Shown: one piece after another, positions 57,744 through 64,000 of the stretch | Layout: each line of letters starts with the position of its first letter | Position numbering within the stretch: the first letter of the stretch is position 1 | Assembly (NCBI RefSeq): GCF_003048575.1 | Contig: NZ_PIRZ01000001.1 | Span: forward strand, 1 to 64,000 | Length of the DNA: 64,000 bases | Direction of reading: 5' to 3' | Source: Campylobacter concisus | GTDB taxonomy: Bacteria; Campylobacterota; Campylobacteria; Campylobacterales; Campylobacteraceae | Notes under the pieces: model-generated | What the model saw: only the letters and a program-made list of their open reading frames with translations | Told to the model about the DNA's origin: nothing | The model's database searches: none | Program-made: the position numbers and the translations under genes

Positions 57744-58861
57744 TGAAAGCTTACATTTATATTGAAAATGGTGTTTTTTTAGAAGCAAAAGCTTTTGGTG
57801 CTCACGGCGAGTGTGCAGGTGAGCTCGTCTTTAATACCTCAATGACTGGCTACGAAGAGATCATGAGCGATCCAAGCTATGCTGGTCAGTTTATCGTCTT
57901 TACTATGCCAGAAATAGGCATAGTAGGTATAAACGAAGACGATATGGAGAGTCTTAGAATTCATGCAAGTGGCGTTATAATGAGAAGCTACAACGAGACC
58001 CCGTCAAACTACCGTTCGCAAAAATCTTTGGGAAAATTTTTCGAAGAGCAAGGTAAATTTGGTGTTTATGACATTGATACTAGATACCTTACAAAGATGC
58101 TACGTGATGAAGGTGCCTTGATGGCTTATATCTCAACGCAGATAAGTGATAAAGATGAGCTAAAACGCAGGCTTGAAAGTAGCGGGCGTATCGAAAATAT
58201 AAACTACGTAAAAACAGTTAGTGCGATGGATGAATATGAGCACAAAAAAGGCGCTTGGGATAGAAATTTAAAGTCATATAAGCCGCTAAAAAGTATTGGT
58301 AAAAAGATAGCTGTTTTTGACTTTGGTGTAAAGAGAAATATCCTAAACGAGCTATGTGAAACCGGCCTTGAGGTTATTGTTGTGCCACACGACACTAAGG
58401 CTGAAATTTTGATAGAAAAATTTAAAAATGGCGAGATAAATGGAGTATTCTTATCAAATGGTCCTGGTGAGCCAAAAAATTTAAAGGCCGAAATAGGTGA
58501 GATCAAAAAGATGATTGAGGCTAGGATACCTATATTTGGCATTTGTCTTGGACATCAGCTACTATCAAATGCCTTTGGATACGAGACATATAAGCTTAAA
58601 TTTGGTCAGCATGGAGCAAATCACCCAGTGCTAAATTTAGAGACAAAAGCGATCGAGATAACAACACAAAATCACAACTACAACGTACCTGAAAGTATCG
58701 CAGAAGTAGCTGTTGTGACTCATAGAAATTTATTTGACAACACAATCGAAGGCGTGAGATACAAAGACTATCCGATCTTTTCAGTTCAGCACCATCCAGA
58801 AGCAAGTGGTGGCCCAAGCGAGAGTAAATATATATTTAAGCGGTTTTTAGAAATTTTATAA
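57743..58861 (+). CDS. carA: carbamoyl phosphate synthase small subunit CarA
   Basis: A 372-residue glutamine amidotransferase subunit that supplies ammonia to CarB. The class I triad is visible: Cys268 in GICLGHQLL and the late His/Glu in QHHPEASGGP. The N-terminal domain has AFGAHGECAGELVFNTSMTG. carA lies apart from carB, about 2.6 kb further on, on the same strand. Confidence 0.96.
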   Translation: MKAYIYIENGVFLEAKAFGAHGECAGELVFNTSMTGYEEIMSDPSYAGQFIVFTMPEIGIVGINEDDMESLRIHASGVIMRSYNETPSNYRSQKSLGKFFEEQGKFGVYDIDTRYLTKMLRDEGALMAYISTQISDKDELKRRLESSGRIENINYVKTVSAMDEYEHKKGAWDRNLKSYKPLKSIGKKIAVFDFGVKRNILNELCETGLEVIVVPHDTKAEILIEKFKNGEINGVFLSNGPGEPKNLKAEIGEIKKMIEARIPIFGICLGHQLLSNAFGYETYKLKFGQHGANHPVLNLETKAIEITTQNHNYNVPESIAEVAVVTHRNLFDNTIEGVRYKDYPIFSVQHHPEASGGPSESKYIFKRFLEIL

Positions 58862-58862
58862 G

Positions 58863-59528
58863 ATGCAAAATATAAACCTTTACATGATTGTCTCAGTTGC
58901 ATTTTTAAGTAGCTTTAGTCATTGTGTAGGTATGTGTAGTGGATTTTTGAGCCTACAGACTCTATTTTTTAAAGGCAAAAGCAAGAGAGAAATTCTAATG
59001 CTAAGTACGCTTTATAGTCTAGCTAGAATTTTTGCTTATGTGGTTTTAGGAGCTTTGTTTGGTGCCTTTGGAGCGGCCATTAGCTTTAACATGCAAGCAA
59101 GAGGTCTTATATTTTTTATAGTTGGCTTAGTGATCGCGTTTATCGGTATTGCCTTACTTTTTAGGGGTGAGCTTTTAAAATTTGTAGAGAATCAAAAGGC
59201 GCTTAATTTTGTAGTAAGAATTGCAAAAACAAGGATTCAAAAGAAAAATTTAGCAAATTTTTTATTACTTGGTTTTCTAAATGGCTTTTTGCCTTGTGGT
59301 GTGGTTTATTACTTTTTAGCACTTGGGATTTTAAGTGCAAATTTTATTGATTCGGCTTTTATAATGCTTGTATTTGGTCTTTGTACATTGCCAGCCATGC
59401 TTTTAGCTAGCTTTGTATTTGGAATTTTAAATGAAAAATTTAAAGACATAATGTTTAAGATCTCAGCTAGCATAATGATAATAAATGGAATTTATCTATC
59501 ATTCTTAGGATATAGAGCAAATGCTTAA
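58863..59528 (+). CDS. UreH_2/SafE-like membrane protein, possible copper or cbb3 assembly factor
   Basis: A 221-residue protein with about six transmembrane helices in two halves. The first half has HCVGMC (His20, Cys21, Cys25) and the second has NGFLPCGVVYY, the two signature segments of the UreH_2 (sulfite exporter TauE/SafE-like) family. Such Cys motifs suggest metal or thiol handling. It lies one base behind carA and near ccoNOQP, so a copper-delivery or assembly role for the oxidase is a reasonable guess. Direct evidence is lacking. Confidence 0.75.
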   Translation: MQNINLYMIVSVAFLSSFSHCVGMCSGFLSLQTLFFKGKSKREILMLSTLYSLARIFAYVVLGALFGAFGAAISFNMQARGLIFFIVGLVIAFIGIALLFRGELLKFVENQKALNFVVRIAKTRIQKKNLANFLLLGFLNGFLPCGVVYYFLALGILSANFIDSAFIMLVFGLCTLPAMLLASFVFGILNEKFKDIMFKISASIMIINGIYLSFLGYRANA

Positions 59529-59606
59529 GATAAAAAAAAGAGAAATAATTGTTAATTGTGTCAAAATTTATGATGTTTGATAAATATAACCAAAAAGGAA
59601 GAATAA

Positions 59607-60290
59607 ATGAGCAAGATTCTTAATAATCTAACTGTTCTTATCGTTGAGAATGAGGGAGATGGTAAAAAAATAGTACAAGAAGTTATGCGAGATAAATTTG
59701 AAAAAGTTATCACTGCTCAAAATGGCGATGAAGGACTTAAGAAATTTAAAAAATATAATCCAAATATGGTTATAACAGACGTTTTTATGCCTATAATGAA
59801 TGGTCTTGATATGGCTAAATGCATTAAAGAAATTTCAAAAGATACACCTATTATAGTTTTTAGCACAAATAGTGAAAAAGAAACACTTCTAAAAGCGATA
59901 GATGTCGGTATTGATAAATACGTTTTAAAGCCGATTGATCTTGATGATTTTTTGGTTACTTTAGAAAATGTTGCTAAAAATAAGATAGAAACAGCAAATA
60001 TTATTCAGGTTACAAATGGATATAGTTTTAATAAAATAAAACGTGTGCTTATCAGAGATGGTGTTGAAATTTCTCTTACAAAAAAAGAACTTGCATTTAT
60101 ATCTTTACTCATAAAAAGACTTGGTACGCTTGTGCTTCACGATGAAATAAAAAATGTTGTTTGGGTCGGTGAGAGCGTAACAGAGGCTGCTATTAGGACC
60201 TTTGTTAAACGTGTTAGAGATAAAGTCGGTAGTAATTTTATAAAAAATGTTCCTGGACTTGGTTACAAAATAGACAGAAGACTCTCCTAG
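59607..60290 (+). CDS. OmpR-type response regulator
   Basis: A 227-residue regulator with a receiver domain (about 8-120) and a winged-helix DNA-binding domain (about 135-225). The phospho-acceptor Asp lies in ITDVFMP (about residue 58), the Thr in VFSTNS and the Lys in YVLKPI. The acidic pocket is VENEG where most have two adjacent acids (DD or ED), so one acid is Asn. The DNA-binding part has KKELAFISLLI and GLGYKID. A C. jejuni regulator (Cj1491c, BumR) is in the same place before ccoN, next to a sensor kinase; no kinase is in this window. It may control ccoNOQP. Confidence 0.85.
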   Translation: MSKILNNLTVLIVENEGDGKKIVQEVMRDKFEKVITAQNGDEGLKKFKKYNPNMVITDVFMPIMNGLDMAKCIKEISKDTPIIVFSTNSEKETLLKAIDVGIDKYVLKPIDLDDFLVTLENVAKNKIETANIIQVTNGYSFNKIKRVLIRDGVEISLTKKELAFISLLIKRLGTLVLHDEIKNVVWVGESVTEAAIRTFVKRVRDKVGSNFIKNVPGLGYKIDRRLS

Positions 60291-60382
60291 TAAAAGAGAA
60301 TTTATATTAATTAAGTTTTTTTATAGTTTTTCTACTCTAAAATAACCGAAAATTAATATAAATTTAACTAGGAGGAAAATTT

Positions 60383-61870
60383 ATGCGACCATCCCAGTTG
60401 CTACATTATGATTATAGTGTGGCAAAACTCTTTATGTTCTCCACGATATTTTTTGGTATTGTTGGCATGGCTATTGGTGTTTTGGTGGCTTTTCAGCTTG
60501 CCTGTCCTGATCTAAACTATATAGCTGGTGAGTATTCGGCATTTGGTAGATTGCGTCCTCTTCATACTAACGGTATCATTTTTGGTTTTATGCTCTCTGG
60601 TATATTTGCCACTTGGTATTACATTGGACAGCGTGTTTTAAAAGTATCAATGAGTGAATCTCCGTTTTTGATGTTCATTGGTAAGCTTCATTTTTGGCTT
60701 TATATACTTGTTATGATTCTAGCTGTTGTGACACTTTTTATGGGCGAGAGTACATCTAAGGAGTATGCCGAGCTTGAGTGGCCACTAGATATCGCAGTAG
60801 TAGTAGTCTGGGTGCTTTGGGGCGTAAGTATATTTGGACTTATTGGTATACGCCGCGAGAAGACACTTTACATCTCAGTTTGGTATTACATTGCTACATT
60901 TCTTGGCGTTGCTATGCTTTATCTATTTAATAACATGGAAATTCCAACAAGGCTAGTTAGTGGATATGGCTCATGGCTACATTCAGTTTCGATGTATGCT
61001 GGCTCAAATGATGCCTTGGTTCAGTGGTGGTACGGTCATAACGCAGTTGCATTTGTATTTACAGTAGCGATCATTGCCCAAATTTATTACTTCTTACCAA
61101 AAGAGAGCGGACAGCCTATTTTTTCTTATAAGCTTTCGTTATTTTCATTCTGGGGCCTTATGTTTATCTATCTTTGGGCTGGCGGTCACCACTTAATATA
61201 TACTGCTGTGCCTGATTGGATGCAGACTATGGGTTCGGTTTTTTCTATTGTTTTGATTTTACCTTCTTGGGGTTCAGCTATTAATATGCTTCTTACAATG
61301 AAAGGCGAATGGACACAACTTCGCGAGAGCCCGCTTATTAAATTTATGATTTTAGCTTCAACTTTTTATATGTTTTCAACTCTTGAAGGCCCTATCTTGG
61401 CTATCAAATCTGTAAATGCACTAGCTCACTATACTGACTGGGTGCCAGGACACGTACATGATGGTGCACTTGGCTGGGTTGGTTTTATGACTATGGCAGC
61501 ACTTTATCATATGACGCCACGTGTCTTTAAGCGCGAAATTTATTCAAAATCCTTAATGGAAGCTCAATTTTGGATACAAACAACAGGTATCGTTTTATAC
61601 TTTGCTTCTATGTGGATTGCTGGTATTACGCAAGGCATGATGTGGAGAGCAACTGATAGCTATGGAAATTTACTCTACTCATTTATTGATACTGTTGTAG
61701 TACTTATACCTTATTATTACATTAGAGCTATTGGTGGGCTTTTGTATTTGATTGGCTTTTTGATGTTTGCTTACAATATCTACAAATCAACTTCTGCTAA
61801 AGCTATTTTGGCAGAGCCAAAAAGTGCAACGCCTATGGGCGGTGCTAAAGCCAATGCGGAGGTGATGTGA
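60383..61870 (+). CDS. ccoN: cbb3-type cytochrome c oxidase subunit I CcoN
   Basis: A 495-residue haem-copper oxidase subunit, the catalytic part of the high-affinity oxidase for microaerobic growth. It has about 12-14 transmembrane helices, with ligand His residues in LRPLHTNG, WWYGHNAV, GGHHLIYT and PGHVHDGALG. TAGGAGGAAAA precedes the ATG. A weak TAAAAT at 60338-60343 could be its -10. It overlaps ccoO by one base. Confidence 0.96.
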   Translation: MRPSQLLHYDYSVAKLFMFSTIFFGIVGMAIGVLVAFQLACPDLNYIAGEYSAFGRLRPLHTNGIIFGFMLSGIFATWYYIGQRVLKVSMSESPFLMFIGKLHFWLYILVMILAVVTLFMGESTSKEYAELEWPLDIAVVVVWVLWGVSIFGLIGIRREKTLYISVWYYIATFLGVAMLYLFNNMEIPTRLVSGYGSWLHSVSMYAGSNDALVQWWYGHNAVAFVFTVAIIAQIYYFLPKESGQPIFSYKLSLFSFWGLMFIYLWAGGHHLIYTAVPDWMQTMGSVFSIVLILPSWGSAINMLLTMKGEWTQLRESPLIKFMILASTFYMFSTLEGPILAIKSVNALAHYTDWVPGHVHDGALGWVGFMTMAALYHMTPRVFKREIYSKSLMEAQFWIQTTGIVLYFASMWIAGITQGMMWRATDSYGNLLYSFIDTVVVLIPYYYIRAIGGLLYLIGFLMFAYNIYKSTSAKAILAEPKSATPMGGAKANAEVM

Positions 61871-62535
61871 TGTTTGCTTGGTTAGAAAAAAATCCATTCT
61901 TTTTTGCAGTTTGCGTCTTTATTGTCATAGCTTACGCTGGCGTGGTAGAAATTTTACCCGACTTTGCAAATAGAGCTAGACCACTCGAGGGTACAAAACC
62001 TTATACAGTTTTAGAGCTTGCTGGAAAAAATATATATATACAAAATGGTTGCAATACTTGCCACTCACAGATGATACGTCCGTTTAAGGCAGAGACTGAT
62101 AGATACGGCATGTACTCGCTAAGTGGTGAATTTGCTTATGATCGCCCTCATCTTTGGGGTTCAAAAAGAACTGGCCCAGATCTTATGCGTGTGGGTAATT
62201 ATAGAACGACAGATTGGCATGAAAATCATATGTTAAACCCAGCCTCTGTTGTGCCAGGTTCGATCATGCCAGCATATCCATTTTTATTTAAGAAAAATGC
62301 TGACATAGAGACTGCTTACGCTGAAGCACTAACTGTTAAAAAGGTCTTTAACACACCTTATGATGAGAAAGATATGCCAGCTCTTGGTACTTTTGAGCAA
62401 GCAAATGCTAACGTGAAAGAGCAGGCTGCAAGTATCGTTGAAAATATGAAAGATGAGCAAGTAAAAAGTGCCTTTGCAAAGGGTGAAATTCGCCAGATCG
62501 TGGCACTTATCGCCTATCTAAATAGCCTAAAATAG
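61870..62535 (+). CDS. ccoO: cbb3-type oxidase subunit II CcoO
   Basis: A 221-residue membrane-anchored mono-haem cytochrome c. It has an N-terminal helix (about 11-28) and a haem site CNTCH at Cys61, Cys64 and His65. A Met in VPGSIMPAYP is the likely other ligand. I start at the ATG at 61870, which overlaps the ccoN stop; a GTG three bases earlier is possible. Confidence 0.95.
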   Translation: MFAWLEKNPFFFAVCVFIVIAYAGVVEILPDFANRARPLEGTKPYTVLELAGKNIYIQNGCNTCHSQMIRPFKAETDRYGMYSLSGEFAYDRPHLWGSKRTGPDLMRVGNYRTTDWHENHMLNPASVVPGSIMPAYPFLFKKNADIETAYAEALTVKKVFNTPYDEKDMPALGTFEQANANVKEQAASIVENMKDEQVKSAFAKGEIRQIVALIAYLNSLK

Positions 62536-62544
62536 GAGTTAATA

Positions 62545-62754
62545 ATGGATATTAGAGAACTTCAAGCTTATGGCTATTTTATTTTGACAGCATTTTTAGC
62601 TATCACTTTGTACGCTTATTTTTTTCACCTTTACAAAAGTGAAAAGCAAGGTAGAAGAAATTATGAGAAGTATTCGAAATTAGCCCTAGATGATGAGATC
62701 GGTAGTAAAATTTTAGAGCAAAAGGCTACAAAGGAGAGCGTATGCAATGGCTAA
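62545..62754 (+). CDS. ccoQ: cbb3-type oxidase subunit CcoQ
   Basis: A 69-residue protein with one transmembrane helix (about 9-28) and a charged tail with FHLYKSEKQG, the CcoQ pattern. It helps keep the oxidase stable. AGGAG precedes the ATG. It overlaps ccoP by 13 bases. Confidence 0.85.
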   Translation: MDIRELQAYGYFILTAFLAITLYAYFFHLYKSEKQGRRNYEKYSKLALDDEIGSKILEQKATKESVCNG

Positions 62755-63605
62755 ATTTAGAAGATAATATAAATTTACTTGCGTTAATAGGTGCCATCTT
62801 AATTATCGTACTAACTGTCGTTGTAGCTGGCAAGTATGTTGGTCAAATGAAAGTTAAAAAAGATGAAAGCGTAGAGCTTAGCGAGCACAACTGGGATGGG
62901 ATAGGCGAGTATAAAAACCCAGTTCCATTTGGTTGGGCGATAGTTTTTTTACTAACTCTTGTTTGGGCTATTTGGTATTATTTACTTGGTTATCCACTAA
63001 ATTCTTACTCACAAATCGGTGAATATAATAAAGAAGTAAAAGAAGCAAACGCTAAATTTGAAAAAGAGTATGCAAACCCAAGCAAAGAAACGCTTCATGC
63101 TATGGGGGAGAGCGTATTTTTGGTGCAATGCTCAGCATGTCATGGCATCACAGGCGATGGCATTGGTGGCAAAGCTGCAAATTTACAAATTTGGGGTAGC
63201 GAACAAGGAATAGTCGATACGATACTAAATGGCTCAAAAGGGCTTGATTATCCTATGGGTGAGATGCCAGCAGGGCTAGCCGATGCTGATGGAGCAAAGG
63301 CTATCGCAGCTTATGTTGCAAAAGAGATAAGTGCTATAAAAAGTACAAAAAATGAAAATTTAGTAGCTATGGGAAAAGAGCTTTACGTAGCTTGTGCAGC
63401 TTGTCATGGAGATGACGGCAAAGGCATGGATGGTATGTCGGCTGATCTTAGTAAATATGGTTCAAGTGAGTTTATCGTAGATGTACTAAATCGTGGTAAA
63501 AACGGCAACATCGGTGTTATGCCTAAATTTAATGACGGCAGACTAAATGAGATACAACAAAAAGCAGTTGGCGAATATGTCATATCGCTATCAAAGGGCG
63601 AATAA
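62742..63605 (+). CDS. ccoP: cbb3-type oxidase subunit III CcoP
   Basis: A 287-residue di-haem cytochrome c. Two transmembrane helices (about 12-30 and 64-83) lead to two haem sites: CSACH at 130-134 and CAACH at 218-222, each followed by a late Met (EMPAG and VMPKF). The intervening HNWDGIGEYKNPVP is typical of CcoP. It overlaps the DUF4006 gene by one base. Confidence 0.95.
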   Translation: MQWLNLEDNINLLALIGAILIIVLTVVVAGKYVGQMKVKKDESVELSEHNWDGIGEYKNPVPFGWAIVFLLTLVWAIWYYLLGYPLNSYSQIGEYNKEVKEANAKFEKEYANPSKETLHAMGESVFLVQCSACHGITGDGIGGKAANLQIWGSEQGIVDTILNGSKGLDYPMGEMPAGLADADGAKAIAAYVAKEISAIKSTKNENLVAMGKELYVACAACHGDDGKGMDGMSADLSKYGSSEFIVDVLNRGKNGNIGVMPKFNDGRLNEIQQKAVGEYVISLSKGE

Positions 63606-63817
63606 TGGAAAATAAAAATAGAAACATCTTTGCTTTAAATGGCATTAGCGGTTATTTGGTGGCAGTTTTGCTTTTGCTATCTATCCTTGGCGTACTTACT
63701 TATATTGGTATTGGCTTGCAAAAAGATGTAGCAACCAAACCTTACTCATTAAAAGATGCAAGTAACATTGAGATGAAGAGCGTTGATAACGCTAAACACG
63801 TCATTATAAAGGAGTAG
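63605..63817 (+). CDS. DUF4006 family membrane protein
   Basis: A 70-residue protein with one transmembrane helix (about 14-34) and a polar tail. It is the DUF4006 small protein that follows ccoP in Campylobacter and relatives. It starts on the ccoP stop and is co-transcribed. Its role is probably in oxidase assembly or stability, inferred from position only. Confidence 0.75.
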   Translation: MENKNRNIFALNGISGYLVAVLLLLSILGVLTYIGIGLQKDVATKPYSLKDASNIEMKSVDNAKHVIIKE

Positions 63818-63819
63818 TG

Positions 63820-63921
63820 ATGCTAGGCATAATAGAAAAAGCCATAATCTTGCTTATAGTTGTTGCAGGGGCTATTTGTGCGTGGTCAGTGCTTACATCA
63901 AACCACCTTTTTGTAGGCTAG
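63820..63921 (+). CDS. 33-residue membrane protein in the cco operon
   Basis: An ATG at 63820 has AAAGGAG nine bases before it and opens 33 codons ending at TAG 63919-63921. The product is mostly one hydrophobic helix (AIILLIVVAGAICAW). It lies two bases after the DUF4006 gene and two before the next start. The strong ribosome site and tight packing argue that it is real. It is too short for most gene finders. Confidence 0.65.
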   Translation: MLGIIEKAIILLIVVAGAICAWSVLTSNHLFVG

Positions 63922-63923
63922 GT

Positions 63924-64000
63924 GTGAGAAAATTTATACTCATTTTTATATTTTTGCTCTCACAAAGTTTGGCTTTGGGAGCAAATTTTGTGATAAATAA
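63924..64000 (+). CDS. exported protein, 5' part only
   Basis: A GTG at 63924 starts a frame open to the window end. It encodes a signal peptide (MRKFILIFIFLLSQSLALGA) and the first residues after it. In C. jejuni, small periplasmic proteins follow ccoP, and this is likely one of them. The rest lies outside the window. Confidence 0.6.
   Translation, partial: MRKFILIFIFLLSQSLALGANFVIN

Overview
The window is AT-rich, densely coded DNA from the Epsilonproteobacteria, most likely a Campylobacter of the C. concisus/C. curvus kind. Supporting signs are a NifS/NifU-type Fe-S pair, a UbiA/MqnP-like prenyltransferase, QueE/QueD/QueH for queuosine, DUF2393 and DUF507 proteins, a C. jejuni-like nickel/peptide ABC operon (nikZYXWV), fabZ-lpxA-clpX-mreB-mreC-carB, and ccoNOQP followed by a DUF4006 gene. 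From memory, several blocks follow C. jejuni order (Cj0146c-Cj0166, Cj0268c-Cj0279, and carA to cco). No tRNA, rRNA, CRISPR array or transposase was seen.

Region 1 (about 1-10700) is an accessory island. It holds two related lipoproteins, a truncated copy of an effector start, a full 1183-residue lipase with a PAAR-like Cys-rich domain, a 1223-residue protein of unknown function, a membrane-anchored 452-residue protein, and short coding remnants. It reads as a type VI secretion (T6SS) lipase effector with tandem periplasmic immunity lipoproteins, followed by a second, undescribed pair. A tandem duplication broke the first effector copy and left an extra immunity gene.

Region 2 (10700-32200) is core. 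nifS-nifU make Fe-S clusters and end at a strong terminator. miaA and an FAD oxidoreductase lie on the minus strand. A long plus-strand run follows: a UbiA-type prenyltransferase, two small proteins, moaA-queE-queD, a lipoprotein, a membrane protein, rsmE, rpmE, rsmI, rlmB, a RodZ-like protein, an exported protein, an aminotransferase, hom, yraN, trxA, a membrane protein, trxB, dapB, purF and a lipoprotein. A small gene between dapB and purF (DUF2314-like) is broken by a stop and a frameshift.

Region 3 (32300-41420) is mostly minus strand: two DUF2393 proteins, hisIE, an SPFH/HflK-like protein, ilvE, a DsbA-like thiol oxidoreductase, bcp, a tautomerase, and a 1102-residue AsmA-like/DUF748 protein.

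Region 4 (41600-55100) is plus strand: nikZYXWV, queH, fabZ, lpxA, clpX, mreB, mreC and carB. A restriction-modification pair (55093-56414) sits directly on the carB stop codon. A second copy of the carB 3' end (56431-56538) and the likely original carB terminator lie beyond it, so the pair was inserted with a target duplication.

Region 5 (56700-64000) holds a small membrane protein, a DUF507 protein, carA, a UreH_2/SafE-like membrane protein, an OmpR-type response regulator, and ccoN-ccoO-ccoQ-ccoP with DUF4006, a 33-residue membrane protein and the start of an exported protein that runs off the window.
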